Below, piece by piece: positions 1-9,235 of a DNA stretch of 40,952 bases. The stretch's first letter is position 1. Each line of letters begins with the position of its first letter. Position numbers and translations under genes: made by a program. Below the pieces are notes generated by a model, which did not search any database, had not been told where the DNA came from, and saw only the letters and a program-made list of their open reading frames with translations. Source of the DNA: Chloroflexota bacterium (lineage in GTDB: Bacteria > Chloroflexota > Limnocylindria > P2-11E); the NCBI GenBank assembly GCA_005889275.1, contig VBFI01000046.1:1-40952 (forward strand). The letters run 5' to 3'.

Positions 1-136
1 GGTCATGCCCGGGGACAACACCAACCTCGAGGTGACCCTCATCACCCCGATCGCCCTCGAGGAGGGCCTGCGCTTTGCCATCCGCGAGGGCGGCAAGACC
101 GTCGGCGCGGGCGTCGCCACGAAGATCCTGGAATAA
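1..136 (+). CDS. tuf: Elongation factor Tu, C-terminal end (5' part outside window)
   Basis: Reading from base 2, the last 44 codons give the end of EF-Tu domain III, including VMPGDN, the stretch [16 protein letters not shown] and a final KILE before TAA. EF-Tu is the GTPase that carries aminoacyl-tRNA to the ribosomal A site; only the part of the barrel that contacts tRNA and EF-Ts is visible. rpsJ starts 7 bp downstream, the normal str-to-S10 junction. The GTPase domain and start lie outside the window. Confidence 0.97.
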   Translation, partial: VMPGDNTNLEVTLITPIALEEGLRFAIREGGKTVGAGVATKILE

Positions 137-142
137 CGGGAA

Positions 143-451
143 ATGGCAAAGCAGCGCATCCGGATCCGCCTGAAGGCCTACGACCACAAGCTCATCGATC
201 AGTCCGCGGCGCAGATCGTCGAGACGGCGCAGCGGACCGGGTCGACGGTCACGGGTCCGGTCCCGCTGCCCACGCGGATCGAGAAGTTCACGGTGATCCG
301 CAGCCCGTTCATCTACAAGGACTCGCGCGAGCAGTTCGAGATCCGGACGCACAAGCGGCTCATCGACATCAACGACCCGTCGCAGAAGACGGTCGACGCG
401 CTCATGAAGCTCAACCTTCCGGCGGGCGTCGACATCGAGATCAAGCTCTAA
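143..451 (+). CDS. rpsJ: 30S ribosomal protein S10
   Basis: A 102-residue protein, the usual length for S10, which sits in the 30S head and also acts as NusE in transcription antitermination. The N-terminal RIRLKAYDH and the central [20 protein letters not shown] loop are family signatures. The ATG is preceded by a weak purine run (cgggaa) directly after the tuf stop, so it is probably read from the tuf transcript. It is the first gene of the S10 section; L3 follows after 13 bp. No unusual tail is present, unlike several neighbours. Confidence 0.98.
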   Translation: MAKQRIRIRLKAYDHKLIDQSAAQIVETAQRTGSTVTGPVPLPTRIEKFTVIRSPFIYKDSREQFEIRTHKRLIDINDPSQKTVDALMKLNLPAGVDIEIKL

Positions 452-464
452 AGAAGGCATCGGA

Positions 465-1142
465 ATGACCGACGAAACGAAAGTCGAAGAGCAGGCTCCG
501 ACCGACCACGCGGCACCGGCGATCGCGAAGCCGGTGCTGATCGGGCGGAAGCTCGGCATGCTCCAGCACTTCAAGGAGGACGGCTCGGCCGTCGCGGCGA
601 CCGTCATTGCCGCCGAGGCGAACGTGGTCACCCAGGTCCGGACGAAGGAGCGCGACGGCTACAGTGCCATCCAGCTCGGGTTCGGACGGGCGAAGAAGCG
701 AGAGCGGCTCACGAAGCCGGCGCTCGGGCACCTCAAGGACCTGCCACCCCTCCGCGTCCTTCGCGAAGTCCGCCTCGACGACATCGCGGGCTTCGCGACC
801 GGGCAGGAGATCGGCGTCGACCGTTTTCAGCCCGGCGACAGGGTCCACGTGGTCGGTACGTCCAAGGGCAAGGGCTTCCAAGGACCCGTGCACCTGCACC
901 ACTTCTCGCGCGGCCCCAAGTCACACGGCTCGGACCACCTCCGCCGTCAGGGCGCAGTCGGTTCCGGCACGACGCCCGGCCGGGTCCTGAAGGGACTGCG
1001 CATGGCCGCGCACCAGGGCGCCGACCGCGTCACCGTGCGGAACCTCGAGATCCTCCGCGCCGACCCGGCCCGGGCGATCCTCGTCATCGCGGGCGCGGTC
1101 CCCGGAGCGCGGAACGGCATCGTCATGGTGAGGAAGGCCTGA
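465..1142 (+). CDS. rplC: 50S ribosomal protein L3
   Basis: A 225-residue L3, an early 23S rRNA assembly protein whose long loop reaches toward the peptidyl-transferase centre. The core begins near residue 25 ([12 protein letters not shown]) and contains the loop around [20 protein letters not shown] and the C-terminal NGIVMVRKA. About 22 acidic/Ala residues precede the core, a short extension relative to typical L3. An AAGAAGG ribosome-binding site lies 6-7 nt before the ATG. The TGA overlaps the L4 ATG by one base (TGATG), implying coupled translation. Confidence 0.97.
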   Translation: MTDETKVEEQAPTDHAAPAIAKPVLIGRKLGMLQHFKEDGSAVAATVIAAEANVVTQVRTKERDGYSAIQLGFGRAKKRERLTKPALGHLKDLPPLRVLREVRLDDIAGFATGQEIGVDRFQPGDRVHVVGTSKGKGFQGPVHLHHFSRGPKSHGSDHLRRQGAVGSGTTPGRVLKGLRMAAHQGADRVTVRNLEILRADPARAILVIAGAVPGARNGIVMVRKA

Positions 1143-1923
1143 TGGCCGAAAAGAAGAAGGAAGAGAAGAAGGCCAAGCCGGCCGCCAAGAAGGCGGCAAC
1201 GGCGACGGCGACCGCGGCGCCGAAGGCGAAGCCCGCCGCGAAGATGGCGGCGCCTACGCGAGCGGCCGCGAAGACGCAGACGAAGGCCGCGCCGAAGGCG
1301 AAGGCACCCGCACGTCGCGCGGTCGCGCGCCCAGCGACGCGTGTCGTCCGGCGCGAGGAAGAGGAGCGGCCGCGCCAACCGGCGAAGCGGCCGCAGCCAA
1401 AGCCGTCGGTCGTGGCGCATCCGCTCCCGACCGCGCCGGCGGGCCATGCGCCGATCATCTCGGCGGACGGAACCTCGGGCGGCTCGATCGAGCTGCCCGC
1501 GGCTATCACCTCGCCCGAGCAGCGCCGCGGCGTGCTCTTCCAGGCGCTCATGGCCGCGCTCTCCAACGCCCGTCAGGCGAACTCGGCGACGAAGAACCGC
1601 GCTCGCGTCGCCGGCGGCGGCGCGAAGCCATGGCGACAAAAGGGGACGGGCCGCGCGCGTCAGGGCTCGACCCGCGCGCCGCACTGGCGGCACGGTGGCG
1701 TCGTGTTCGGCCCGAACGGCCGGAAGTACGAGCAGCGGATCCCGGGGAAGATGCGCCGCGCGGCGTTCGCGCAGGCGCTCGCCGCGCATGCGGCGAATGG
1801 CCGCGTGCTCGTCGTCGACGAGCTTCGCTTCGAGAGCGACCGGCCGCGGACGCGCGAGATCGCGGAGTGGCTCGTGCGCGTCGGCGACACCGGACGCGCG
1901 GTGCTCGCGGAGCCGCGCAGTGA
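1142..1923 (+). CDS. rplD: 50S ribosomal protein L4, C-terminally truncated and frame-disrupted
   Basis: L4 lines the peptide exit tunnel. Residues 1 to about 100 are a Lys/Ala/Pro-rich extension absent from ordinary L4. The core follows, with the tunnel-loop motif [15 protein letters not shown] near residues 162-176 and [12 protein letters not shown]. Homology continues through [10 protein letters not shown] and [15 protein letters not shown] to about residue 258 and then stops, leaving out roughly the last 45-50 residues of a normal L4. The reading frame has no stop there and runs on to 3046 through L23 (wrong frame) and L2. A TGA in the neighbouring frame at 1921-1923 makes a GTGA overlap with the L23 start, as expected for the true L4 end. 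The simplest explanation is a deletion of about 140 bp with length 3n+1 near 1885-1915, either real or an assembly error. The end coordinate is therefore inferred. Confidence 0.75.
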
Positions 1924-2207
1924 AGGGTCATGTCTTGATCCGTCCGGTGGTGACCGAACGCTCGATGAGCGAGACGAACGCGCGCCGCTACACGTTCGCG
2001 GTGGCGAACGAAGCGACGAAGCGCGACATCGCCGACGCGGTCGCCCAGTCGTTCAAGGTCGACGTCATCGCCGTGAACGTCATTCACGTGCCGGGCAAGG
2101 CCCGCCGGCTGGGCCGGCGCATCGGGCACCGCCCCGACTGGAAGAAGGCCATCGTCACGATCGCGGAAGGCCAGCGGATCGAGAAGTACTTCGTGGAGGG
2201 CGTCTAG
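1920..2207 (+). CDS. rplW: 50S ribosomal protein L23
   Basis: A 95-residue L23, which sits at the exit-tunnel mouth and docks trigger factor and SRP. The start is GTG at 1920, giving [16 protein letters not shown], which matches the normal beginning of the family. A GGAG lies 7 nt upstream. The C-terminal half contains [20 protein letters not shown], the conserved RNA-binding loop. It is intact although L4 immediately upstream is damaged. Its TAG overlaps the L2 GTG by one base. Confidence 0.93.
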   Translation: MKGHVLIRPVVTERSMSETNARRYTFAVANEATKRDIADAVAQSFKVDVIAVNVIHVPGKARRLGRRIGHRPDWKKAIVTIAEGQRIEKYFVEGV

Positions 2208-3046
2208 TGCCGCTGAAGCAGTACAAGGCGACCTCGCCGGTCCGCCGCTTCCGCCAGTCGGCGTCGTTCGAGGAGCTCACGCGGGGCAAGAAGCCGGAGC
2301 GTGGTCTGATCGAGCGCAAGCTTCGCCATGCCGGGCGCAATGCGCAGGGTCGCGTCACGACGCGCCACCGCGGCGGCGGCGAGAAGCGCAACTACCGGAA
2401 GGTCGACTTCAAGCGCGACAAGGACGGCGTGCCCGCGCGCGTGGTCGCGATCGAGTACGACCCGAACCGCTCCGCGCGTCTCGCGCTCCTGGTGTACCGA
2501 GACGGCGAGAAGCGCTACATCATCGCGCCGAACGACCTGCGTGTCGGCGATCAGGTCCTCTCGGGAAGGGACGCCGAGGCTCGCGTCGGCAACAACTTGC
2601 CACTCGAGCACATCCCCACCGGTACGCAGATCCACGGGGTCGAGCTGCAGCCCGGTCGCGGCGCGCAGCTCGTTCGCGCGGCGGGCACGTCGGCGCAGCT
2701 CGTGGCGAAGGAAGGCGAGTACGCGCAGATCCGGCTTCCGTCGGGCGGCATCCGCGTGGTCCACGTGCGCTGCCGCGCCACGATCGGTCAGATCGGCAAC
2801 GTCGAGCACGAGAACCGCAAGATCGGCGGCGCGGGACACAAGCGGCACATGGGCTGGCGCCCGACGGTCCGCGGCGTCGTGATGTCACCACGCGACCACC
2901 CGCACGGCGGCGGCGAGGCGAAGTCGCCCGTCGGGGGCATGGCGCAGACGCCCTGGGGCAAGCCGGCGATGGGTCTCAAGACGCGGAACAACCCGCGTAC
3001 CGATCGCTTCGTCACCGAGCGCCCGAAGAAGAGGAAGTCGAAGTAA
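2207..3046 (+). CDS. rplB: 50S ribosomal protein L2
   Basis: A 279-residue L2, the primary 23S rRNA binder needed for subunit joining and peptidyl-transferase assembly. Visible signatures are [12 protein letters not shown] near residue 60, the [14 protein letters not shown] strand and the DHPHGGGE loop near residue 230 with its conserved histidine, followed by the basic end [11 protein letters not shown] at 2207 is chosen because it gives the family N-terminus ([13 protein letters not shown]) and has GGAGG 7 nt upstream. The same frame is open back to 1142, but that upstream part is L4 plus out-of-frame L23, not L2. Confidence 0.96.
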   Translation: MPLKQYKATSPVRRFRQSASFEELTRGKKPERGLIERKLRHAGRNAQGRVTTRHRGGGEKRNYRKVDFKRDKDGVPARVVAIEYDPNRSARLALLVYRDGEKRYIIAPNDLRVGDQVLSGRDAEARVGNNLPLEHIPTGTQIHGVELQPGRGAQLVRAAGTSAQLVAKEGEYAQIRLPSGGIRVVHVRCRATIGQIGNVEHENRKIGGAGHKRHMGWRPTVRGVVMSPRDHPHGGGEAKSPVGGMAQTPWGKPAMGLKTRNNPRTDRFVTERPKKRKSK

Positions 3047-3058
3047 TGAGCAGCACTC

Positions 3059-3412
3059 ATGAGTAGATCGGTCAAGAAGGGCCCCTACGTCGAGCAGTCC
3101 CTCAAAGAGAAGATCGAGGGCCTGAACTCGCGGAACGAGAAGAAGGTCGTGAAGACGTGGTCGCGCGCGTCGATGATCCTGCCGACGATGGTGGGGCACA
3201 CCATCGGCGTGCACGACGGGCGCCGCCACGTGCCGGTCTTCATCACCGAGAACATGGTCGGCCACCGCCTCGGCGAGTTCGCGCCGACGCGGACGTTCCG
3301 CGGGCACGGTCGCGCGGTCGCCGAGGCCGCCGCGACGGCGACCCCGGTGCCGGGCGCGCCCGCGGGCGGCGGGGCCCCCGAGCGCTCCACCACCGTGAGG
3401 CCCGGGGCGTAA
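3059..3412 (+). CDS. rpsS: 30S ribosomal protein S19 with C-terminal extension
   Basis: S19 binds 16S rRNA helices in the 30S head with S13. Residues 1 to about 88 are a standard S19 ([10 protein letters not shown] at the start, the [16 protein letters not shown] core, [12 protein letters not shown] near the end). A further 25-30 residues rich in Ala, Pro and Gly follow, making 117 residues against the usual 90-95. The start is ATG at 3059, 12 bp after L2. The gene ends 1 bp before the L22 GTG. Confidence 0.95.
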   Translation: MSRSVKKGPYVEQSLKEKIEGLNSRNEKKVVKTWSRASMILPTMVGHTIGVHDGRRHVPVFITENMVGHRLGEFAPTRTFRGHGRAVAEAAATATPVPGAPAGGGAPERSTTVRPGA

Positions 3413-3413
3413 A

Positions 3414-3749
3414 GTGGAAGTCAGAGCTTCGGCGCGGTTTCAGCGGCTCTCGCCGCGGAAGGCACGCCTGGTCACGGACCTCATCACCGGGAAGAGCGCC
3501 GAAGAGGCGATCGCCATCCTCGAGAACCTCTCGAGCTCGACGGCGCTTCCCCTCGGGCGCGTGGTGCGGTCGGCGATCGCGAACGCTGAGAACAACTTCA
3601 ACCTCACGCTCGAGACGCTCTACGTGAAGCGGGCGATCGCGAACGAAGGTCCACGCATGAAACGTGCGTGGTTCCGCGGTCGCGGACGGCGCGATCTCAA
3701 GGTGCACCGCCTGGCGCACCTCGAAGTCGTGCTGGACAGCAGGGAATAG
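3414..3749 (+). CDS. rplV: 50S ribosomal protein L22
   Basis: A 111-residue L22, whose extended beta hairpin lines the nascent-peptide tunnel where macrolides bind. The globular part shows [12 protein letters not shown] and [12 protein letters not shown]; the hairpin is [12 protein letters not shown]. The start is GTG at 3414, directly behind the S19 stop. The length is close to normal and no tail is added. S3 follows after 11 bp that hold its ribosome-binding site. Confidence 0.96.
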   Translation: MEVRASARFQRLSPRKARLVTDLITGKSAEEAIAILENLSSSTALPLGRVVRSAIANAENNFNLTLETLYVKRAIANEGPRMKRAWFRGRGRRDLKVHRLAHLEVVLDSRE

Positions 3750-3760
3750 AAGGAGAAGCA

Positions 3761-4441
3761 GTGGGCCAGAAGACGCACCCGATCGGTTTCCGTCTTGGAT
3801 TCACGAAGACGTGGAACGCCAAGTGGTACGCGAACTCGAGGGCGTATCGCGAGCTCCTCAAGGAGGACATCACGATCCGTTCGGCGATCCGCGCGCGCCT
3901 GCGCGACGCCGCGATCGCCCGTATCGACATCGAGCGTTCCACGAACCAGGTCACCGTGACGATCCAGACGGCCAAGCCGGGTGTCGTCATCGGCAAGGGT
4001 GGCGCGAAGGTCGAGGAGCTTCGTCAGATCCTCGGGAAGACGACCGGGAAGATGGTGAAGGTCAACATCTTCGAGATCCGCTATCCGGAGCTCGACGCCA
4101 ACCTCATCGCCGAGAACGTGGCGCAGCAGCTCGAGCGCCGCGTCTCGTTCCGCAAGGTGCTGAAGCAGACCGTGCAGCGGTCGATGAAGTCGGGCGCCAA
4201 GGGGGTGCGCGTGGCGGTGTCCGGTCGCCTCGGTGGCGCCGAGATGAGCCGGCGCGAGTGGGAGCGCGAGGGACGCGTTCCGCTGCACACCCTGCGCGGC
4301 GACATCGAGTTCGGGCGAGCCACCGCGAAGACCACGTACGGGACCATCGGCGTGAAGGCGTGGGTCTACAAGGGCGACATCGAGCCCGCGCCGCGTCAGG
4401 TGACCCAGAACGCGCCGGCGACGGCCGGACGGGTGGCCTAG
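3761..4441 (+). CDS. rpsC: 30S ribosomal protein S3
   Basis: A 226-residue S3, part of the mRNA entry-channel helicase with S4 and S5. It has the N-terminal [13 protein letters not shown], a KH domain with [15 protein letters not shown] near residues 70-85, and the C-terminal domain with [14 protein letters not shown] and [14 protein letters not shown]. The GTG start is supported by AGGAG at 3751-3755, 5 nt upstream; an open extension back to 3668 overlaps L22 and has no homology. The TAG shares its last base with the L16 GTG. Confidence 0.97.
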   Translation: MGQKTHPIGFRLGFTKTWNAKWYANSRAYRELLKEDITIRSAIRARLRDAAIARIDIERSTNQVTVTIQTAKPGVVIGKGGAKVEELRQILGKTTGKMVKVNIFEIRYPELDANLIAENVAQQLERRVSFRKVLKQTVQRSMKSGAKGVRVAVSGRLGGAEMSRREWEREGRVPLHTLRGDIEFGRATAKTTYGTIGVKAWVYKGDIEPAPRQVTQNAPATAGRVA

Positions 4442-4884
4442 TGCTGCAGCCGAAGCGGCTCAAGCACCGCAAGTTCCAGCGCGGCCGGATGAAGGGCGCG
4501 GCCCAGTCCGGGAACACCATCACGAAGGGCGACTACGCGCTGCAGGCGCTCGAGCCGTGCTGGATGACCGCGCGCCAGATCGAGGCGGCGCGGCGCGCGG
4601 TGACGCACCACTTCAAGCGCGGCGGCGCGGTCTGGATCAACGTCTTTCCCGACAAGCCGGTGACGAAGAAGCCCGCCGAGGTCCGGATGGGCTCGGGCAA
4701 GGGCGCGCCGGACCACTGGGTGGCGGTCGTGCGACCGGGCCGTGTCGTGCTCGAGGTCGGCGGCGTCGACCGTGCCCTCGCGAAGGAAGCGCTGCGCCTG
4801 GCGGCCTACAAGCTGCCGATCAAGACACGGTTCATCGCGAGAGAGGAGGCGGTTGCGGATGAAGGACATGCGGCGGCTGTCTGA
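4441..4884 (+). CDS. rplP: 50S ribosomal protein L16
   Basis: A 147-residue L16, which contacts A- and P-site tRNA and is a late assembly protein. The N-terminal [18 protein letters not shown] and the stretch [18 protein letters not shown] are diagnostic, as is the [11 protein letters not shown] loop. GTG at 4441 overlaps the S3 stop (TAGTG). The last 26 nt overlap the start of L29, so the two are probably translationally coupled. The C-terminus is about 5-10 residues longer than usual ([10 protein letters not shown]). Confidence 0.96.
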   Translation: MLQPKRLKHRKFQRGRMKGAAQSGNTITKGDYALQALEPCWMTARQIEAARRAVTHHFKRGGAVWINVFPDKPVTKKPAEVRMGSGKGAPDHWVAVVRPGRVVLEVGGVDRALAKEALRLAAYKLPIKTRFIAREEAVADEGHAAAV

Positions 4885-5068
4885 CAACGAGGTCGCGGAC
4901 CAACTGCGCTCCGCGCACGAGGACCTCCTCGACGCGAAGTTCAAGCTCGCGACGCGGCAGCTGAAGAACTTCCGCACCCTGCCACAGACGAGGCGAAAGA
5001 TCGCGCGCCTGCGGACGGTCATGGCCGAGCGCGCGAGCGAAACGGAGACGGAGCAGACCGGTGGCTGA
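4859..5068 (+). CDS. rpmC: 50S ribosomal protein L29
   Basis: A 69-residue helical-hairpin protein located near the tunnel exit beside L23. The family pattern is [16 protein letters not shown], then a second helix with [11 protein letters not shown] and ARLRTVM. The ATG at 4859 is chosen because an AGGAGG (4844-4849) sits 9 nt upstream inside the L16 gene. It overlaps S17 by 8 nt at its 3' end. Confidence 0.95.
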   Translation: MKDMRRLSDNEVADQLRSAHEDLLDAKFKLATRQLKNFRTLPQTRRKIARLRTVMAERASETETEQTGG

Positions 5069-5642
5069 GAAGAGCGAGAAGAAACCGGCCGCGAAGCCCC
5101 GCGCCCGGGCGACCACGGCCAAGCCCGCGGCCACCCGCGCCGCGGCGCCCAAGGCGCCCGCGCGTGCGGCCGTCGCCGCGCGTCCCGTCGCCAAGCGCAC
5201 GGTCGCGCGCAAGCGTACCGCGGCGCCCGCGGCGGGCGCGCCCGCCGAGCAGTTCACCTGGCGGCGCCTCCGTCGCAAGACGAAGGTCGGCGTCGTGGTT
5301 TCGGCGAAGATGGCGAAGACGATCACCGTCGAAGTCGGCCGGCAGCGCCAGCACCCGCTGTACAAGAAGGTCATCCGCGTCCGCAAGCGCTTCGCCGCGC
5401 ACGACGAGATCGGCGACGCGAAGGCGGGCGACCTCGTCCGCATCCAGGAGAGCCGGCCGTTCAGCGCCACGAAGCGCTGGCGGCTCGTCGAGGTCATCTC
5501 GCGCGCCGGCGAGGCCGGCGCGGCCGCTCCGCGCGTCGCGGATGTCGAGAAGCTGCTCGAGGCGGCCGAAGGCTCCGGCGCGATCCTCGCGCCCGAGCGC
5601 GAGGACGAAGAGCAGGAGCAAGGGGAAGAGTCAAAAGAGTGA
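5061..5642 (+). CDS. rpsQ: 30S ribosomal protein S17 with long N- and C-terminal tails
   Basis: S17 is a small OB-fold 16S rRNA binder, normally about 85 residues. Here the OB core occupies roughly residues 69-150 ([53 protein letters not shown]). It is preceded by some 65 Ala/Lys/Pro/Arg-rich residues and followed by some 40 residues ending in an acidic run ([15 protein letters not shown]), for 193 in total. The GTG start overlaps the L29 end. The two tails have opposite charge. L14 begins inside the stop (GTGA). Confidence 0.95.
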   Translation: MAEKSEKKPAAKPRARATTAKPAATRAAAPKAPARAAVAARPVAKRTVARKRTAAPAAGAPAEQFTWRRLRRKTKVGVVVSAKMAKTITVEVGRQRQHPLYKKVIRVRKRFAAHDEIGDAKAGDLVRIQESRPFSATKRWRLVEVISRAGEAGAAAPRVADVEKLLEAAEGSGAILAPEREDEEQEQGEESKE

Positions 5643-6007
5643 TCCGGCCGTACACGCGGGTCCGCTGCGCGGACAACACCGGGGCGCGCGAGCTCTCGGT
5701 GATCCGTGTCCTGCGCTCGTCCTCGGGGACGACGGCGGAGATCGGGGACGTGTTCATCGCCGCGGTGAAGAACGCCATTCCCAACTCCGGCGTGAAGAAG
5801 GGCGAGGTCGTGCGCGCGGTCGTCGTCCGCCAGACGAAGGAATATCGCCGGGCCGACGGCTCGCTGATCCGCTTCGACGACAACGCCGCGGTACTGCTCA
5901 ACCCGCAGAACCAGCCGCGCGGGACGCGCATCTTCGGTCCGGTCGCGCGCGAGCTCCGCGAGCGCAACTTCATGAAGATCGTCTCGCTCGCACCGGAGGT
6001 CCTCTAG
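5639..6007 (+). CDS. rplN: 50S ribosomal protein L14
   Basis: A 122-residue L14 of standard length, an intersubunit-bridge protein and the docking site for ribosome silencing factor. Signatures are [18 protein letters not shown] and the C-terminal [29 protein letters not shown] region. The GTG start overlaps the S17 TGA by four bases and has purine-rich AGGGGAAG about 10 nt upstream. It has no tail. Confidence 0.97.
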   Translation: MIRPYTRVRCADNTGARELSVIRVLRSSSGTTAEIGDVFIAAVKNAIPNSGVKKGEVVRAVVVRQTKEYRRADGSLIRFDDNAAVLLNPQNQPRGTRIFGPVARELRERNFMKIVSLAPEVL

Positions 6008-6351
6008 TGGCAGTCGGAATCCGCCTGCGCAAGGGCGACGAGATCGTCGTCATCACCGGCAAGGATCGAGGCAAGCGCGGCCGTATCCAGGAGGTCCGGC
6101 CCCGCGAGCGCACGGTCGTCGTGGCGGGCGTGAACATCGCGAAGCGCCACACGAAGCCGAACCCGACGAAGAATCAGAAGGGCGGGATCATCGAGCAGCC
6201 GATGCCGCTCGGCCTCGGCAAGGTCATGGTCGTGTGCCCGCACTGCGGCAAGCCGACGCGCGTGGCGCACCGGACCGACCAGGACGGCACGCGTGAACGC
6301 GTCTGCAAGCGGTGCGGCGAAGCGATCGTCGTGCAGGAGCCATCGAGTTGA
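6007..6351 (+). CDS. rplX: 50S ribosomal protein L24 with zinc ribbon
   Basis: A 114-residue L24, an assembly initiator of the 50S subunit. The KOW motif is near residues 7-34 ([19 protein letters not shown]). The C-terminal half carries two CxxC knuckles (CPHC and CKRC), a zinc-binding form seen in several thermophilic and Chloroflexota lineages but absent from E. coli L24. The start is GTG at 6007, one base into the L14 stop. It overlaps L5 by four bases. Confidence 0.95.
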   Translation: MAVGIRLRKGDEIVVITGKDRGKRGRIQEVRPRERTVVVAGVNIAKRHTKPNPTKNQKGGIIEQPMPLGLGKVMVVCPHCGKPTRVAHRTDQDGTRERVCKRCGEAIVVQEPSS

Positions 6352-6896
6352 ATTCAGTCCTGAAAGAGAAGTACGACAAGACCGTGAAGACCGAGCTGCG
6401 CAAGCAGTTCAGCTACGGCAACGTCATGCAGGTCCCGAGGGTCGAAAAGATCATCCTGAACATCGGAATGGGCGAGGCCATCGGCAACGCGAAGGCGATG
6501 GATGCGGCCGCCGGGGATCTCGCCACGATCACGGGCCAGAAGCCGATCGTCACGAAGTCGCGGAAGGCGATCTCGAACTTCCGGCTCCGCATCGGCATGC
6601 CCATCGGCCTGAAGGTGACGCTGCGGGGCGAGCGCATGTGGCACTTCCTCGAGAAGCTCATCACCGTGGCCCTCCCGCGCATCCGCGACTTCCAGGGCGT
6701 TCCGGAAAAGAGCTTCGACGGCCGCGGCAATTTCTCGCTCGGCCTGAAGGAGCAGCTCGTGTTCCCCGAGATCGAGTACGACAAGATCGATCGTCTTCGC
6801 GGCATGGAGATCACGATCGTGACGACGGCGCGAACGGACGAAGAGGGGCGCGCGCTCCTGCGCAGCCTCGGGATGCCGTTCCGGACCGCGTCATAA
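6348..6896 (+). CDS. rplE: 50S ribosomal protein L5
   Basis: A 182-residue L5, which binds 5S rRNA in the central protuberance. Motifs include [35 protein letters not shown] and [18 protein letters not shown]. The start is TTG at 6348, within a TTGA overlap with the L24 stop, with AGGAG (6335-6339) 8 nt upstream. An upstream ATG at 6312 would overlap L24 by 40 nt and add residues with no homology. TTG is one of only two such starts in the window. Confidence 0.94.
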   Translation: MNSVLKEKYDKTVKTELRKQFSYGNVMQVPRVEKIILNIGMGEAIGNAKAMDAAAGDLATITGQKPIVTKSRKAISNFRLRIGMPIGLKVTLRGERMWHFLEKLITVALPRIRDFQGVPEKSFDGRGNFSLGLKEQLVFPEIEYDKIDRLRGMEITIVTTARTDEEGRALLRSLGMPFRTAS

Positions 6897-6906
6897 GAGG
6901 TAGAAG

Positions 6907-7092
6907 GTGGCAAAGAAGAGCCTCATCCTGAAATCGCAGCGGCCGCCGAGGCACAAGGTGCAGGCCCACAACCGATGCCAGGTCTGCGGCCGGCCCCGCG
7001 GGTACATGCGGAAGTTCGGCCTCTGCCGGATTTGCTTCCGCGAGCGGGCGCTGATCGGCGAGCTGCCGGGCGTCACGAAATCGAGCTGGTGA
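6907..7092 (+). CDS. rpsN: 30S ribosomal protein S14, zinc-binding type
   Basis: A 61-residue type-Z S14. Four cysteines form CQVC and CRIC knuckles that hold one zinc ion; the non-zinc form is longer and lacks them. It folds into the 30S head near S3 and S10. The ending VTKSSW is the family C-terminus. The start is GTG with an AAGAGG-like site 5-10 nt upstream. It stands between L5 and S8, its normal place. Confidence 0.96.
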   Translation: MAKKSLILKSQRPPRHKVQAHNRCQVCGRPRGYMRKFGLCRICFRERALIGELPGVTKSSW

Positions 7093-7102
7093 TCGGAGCG
7101 AA

Positions 7103-7606
7103 ATGGTGACCGAAGAGCAAATGGGCGCGATGAGCGAGCCGGGCGCGGAGCCACCCAAGGCCGACCGCGCACCGCGCAAGCCCGTCGCGCCGCCGAAGAA
7201 GCCGCGTCCGAAGACCGTCGGCATGCCGAACGATGCGGTCGCCGATCTGCTCACGCGGGTCCGGAACGCCGCGGGCGCGCGCCACGAGACGGTGAGCGTC
7301 CCGGTCAGCCGCATGCGCGTCGAGATCGCGCGCATCCTTCGTGACGAAGGCTTCATCTCCGGCTACGAGCAGCAGAACGAGCGGGAGCTCGTCCTCCGGA
7401 TGAAGTTCGTGGGAAAGCTGCCCGCCGTCTCCGGTCTTCGCCGCATCAGCAAGCCGGGCCTCCGGGTCTACGCCCGCAAGAGCGAGATGCCGCGCGTGCT
7501 CGGCGGCCTCGGCGTGGCGATCGTGTCGACGTCGTCAGGCGTGATGACCGGCCGACAGGCCGAGCGCAAGGGGCTCGGCGGCGAGGTGCTCGCGTATGTC
7601 TGGTGA
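7103..7606 (+). CDS. rpsH: 30S ribosomal protein S8 with N-terminal extension
   Basis: S8 binds the 16S central domain and represses the spc operon in E. coli. The normal core begins at [13 protein letters not shown] (about residue 44) and ends with the family [24 protein letters not shown] region. The preceding 40 residues (acidic, then Pro/Lys-rich) are extra, making 167 residues against about 130. The longer start is preferred because GGAG lies just before the ATG at 7103, while the in-frame ATG at 7223 that would give a normal-length S8 has no ribosome-binding site. Confidence 0.93.
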   Translation: MVTEEQMGAMSEPGAEPPKADRAPRKPVAPPKKPRPKTVGMPNDAVADLLTRVRNAAGARHETVSVPVSRMRVEIARILRDEGFISGYEQQNERELVLRMKFVGKLPAVSGLRRISKPGLRVYARKSEMPRVLGGLGVAIVSTSSGVMTGRQAERKGLGGEVLAYVW

Positions 7607-7609
7607 TCG

Positions 7610-8164
7610 ATGAGCCGTATCGGGCGACTTCCCGTGGTCATCCCGGGCGGCGTCGACGTGAAGGTCGACGGCAGCACCGTGACGGTGAAAGGCCCGAAGG
7701 GCCAGCTCGCGCGCACGTTCCACCCGAACGTGAGGATCGCCCGTGAGGACGGGAAGATCACGGTGAACCCAGGCGACGAGACCAACGCGACGCGGGCGCT
7801 GCACGGGCTCACGCGGACGCTCATCGCGAACATGGTCGCGGGCGTCACGACCGGATTCGCCAAAGATCTCGAGATCAGCGGCACCGGGTACCGTGCGATC
7901 CTGCAGGGCAAGAAGCTGCAGCTCGCGCTCGGCTTCTCGCATCCGATCGAGATCGACCCACCGGCGGGCGTCAGCTTCACGGTGGAGACACCGCAGAAGC
8001 TGAAGGTGTCCGGGATCGACAAGGAGGCGGTCGGCGAGGTCGCCGCGAAGATCCGCCGCCTGCGCGAGCCCGACCCGTACAAGGCGAAGGGCGTGAAGTA
8101 CGCCGGCGAGTACATCCGCCGCAAGGCGGGCAAGGCCGGCAAGGTGGGAGCGGCGAAGACGTAA
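7610..8164 (+). CDS. rplF: 50S ribosomal protein L6
   Basis: A 184-residue L6 with two similar alpha/beta domains, near the factor-binding site. It starts [15 protein letters not shown]; the second domain shows [22 protein letters not shown], and the C-terminal signature is [20 protein letters not shown]. The ATG follows the S8 TGA by 3 bp. The TAA overlaps the L18 ATG (TAATG). Confidence 0.97.
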   Translation: MSRIGRLPVVIPGGVDVKVDGSTVTVKGPKGQLARTFHPNVRIAREDGKITVNPGDETNATRALHGLTRTLIANMVAGVTTGFAKDLEISGTGYRAILQGKKLQLALGFSHPIEIDPPAGVSFTVETPQKLKVSGIDKEAVGEVAAKIRRLREPDPYKAKGVKYAGEYIRRKAGKAGKVGAAKT

Positions 8165-8517
8165 TGGCACCCGAAACGCGAACCGAGAGCAGGATCCGTC
8201 GGCACGAGCGCGTGCGCGAGAAGGTCCGCGGCAGCGCGGACCGGCCGCGTCTCGCCGTCTTCCGTTCGCTCACGCACATCTACGCGCAGCTCATCGACGA
8301 CAACGCGGGCCGGACCCTCGTCGCCGCGTCGAGCGTCGACGCGAAGGACGGCAAGGGCAAGAAGAGCGAGCGGGCCAAGGCGGTCGGAACTTTGCTTGGC
8401 GAGCGCGCGAAAGCGAAGGGCATCGAGACCGCGGTGTTCGATCGCGGCGGTTATCGCTATCACGGGCGGATCAAGGCGTTGGGCGACGGCGCTCGCTCGG
8501 CTGGATTGAGGTTTTAG
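8164..8517 (+). CDS. rplR: 50S ribosomal protein L18
   Basis: A 117-residue L18, a 5S rRNA binder of the central protuberance. Recognised by [20 protein letters not shown], the [17 protein letters not shown] strand and the closing [20 protein letters not shown]. It is coupled to L6 through TAATG. Twenty bases separate it from S5; these include GAAGGG, a plausible S5 ribosome-binding site. Confidence 0.96.
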   Translation: MAPETRTESRIRRHERVREKVRGSADRPRLAVFRSLTHIYAQLIDDNAGRTLVAASSVDAKDGKGKKSERAKAVGTLLGERAKAKGIETAVFDRGGYRYHGRIKALGDGARSAGLRF

Positions 8518-8537
8518 AGATGAAGGGCAAACGCTAG

Positions 8538-9047
8538 GTGGCCAGGATCGACGCGAGCCGACTGGAGCTGACCGAGCGCGTCGTCCAGATCAACCGCGTG
8601 TCCAAGGTCGTGAAGGGTGGACGGCGTTTCTCGTTCTCGGCGATCGTCGTCGTGGGCGACGGCCGCGGCCACGTCGGCGCAGGTCTCGGCAAGGCCGACG
8701 AGGTCCCCGGCGCGATCACCAAGGGCCGCGAGGACGCGAAGAAACATGTCATCGAGGTCCCTCTCGTCGACCGCACCATTCCGCACCACGTGGTCGCGGA
8801 CTTCGGCGCGGCGCGGGTGATCCTTCGGCCGGCGTCGAAGGGGACCGGCGTCATCGCGGGCGGTTCCGTGCGCGCGGTCGTCGAGTCGGCCGGGATCAGC
8901 GACATCCTCTCCAAGTCGCTCGGCAGCACGAATCCGGTGAACGTCGTCATGGCGACGATGAAGGCGCTCGGCCAGCTCCGTTCGGCTGAGACCGTCCGCC
9001 AGATGCGCGGCCTCCGGACGCGTCAACCCGAGCCGGTGGCTACATGA
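8538..9047 (+). CDS. rpsE: 30S ribosomal protein S5
   Basis: A 169-residue S5, involved in decoding accuracy and the mRNA entry channel. The double-stranded-RNA-binding-like N-domain contains [28 protein letters not shown], and the C-domain contains [20 protein letters not shown]. The GTG start gives the standard N-terminus, with GAAGGG about 10 nt upstream. The stop is embedded in the L30 ATG (ATGA). Confidence 0.97.
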   Translation: MARIDASRLELTERVVQINRVSKVVKGGRRFSFSAIVVVGDGRGHVGAGLGKADEVPGAITKGREDAKKHVIEVPLVDRTIPHHVVADFGAARVILRPASKGTGVIAGGSVRAVVESAGISDILSKSLGSTNPVNVVMATMKALGQLRSAETVRQMRGLRTRQPEPVAT

Positions 9048-9235
9048 CCCGCATCGAGATCCGCCAGCACCGGAGCTCGATCGGCGAGAAGCCGGGTGCG
9101 AAGCAGACGCTCTCGGCGCTCGGCCTTCGCCGCACCGGCCAGGTCGTCTCGCACGAGGACAGCGCGACCGTGCGGGGAATGCTCCGGCGGGTGGCGCATC
9201 TCGTCGTGGTCACCGACGCGAAGGAGTCACGCTGA
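9044..9235 (+). CDS. rpmD: 50S ribosomal protein L30
   Basis: A 63-residue L30, a small 23S rRNA-binding protein found in many but not all bacteria. The pattern is a short beta strand ([13 protein letters not shown]), then [16 protein letters not shown] and a C-terminal [14 protein letters not shown]. It overlaps S5 by four bases and L15 by one (TGATG), so all three are probably translated together. Confidence 0.95.
   Translation: MTRIEIRQHRSSIGEKPGAKQTLSALGLRRTGQVVSHEDSATVRGMLRRVAHLVVVTDAKESR

Noticed and set aside
1142-3046. A single 634-residue L4-L2 fusion protein
   Set aside because: The middle 95 codons are the wrong frame of an intact rplW; rplW and rplB each have their own GTG and ribosome-binding site. 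The long frame arises from loss of the L4 stop in GC-rich DNA.
8520-8537. Five-codon ORF MKGKR between L18 and S5, its stop abutting the S5 GTG
   Set aside because: Its GAAGGG is better read as the S5 ribosome-binding site; too short to support as a coding leader.
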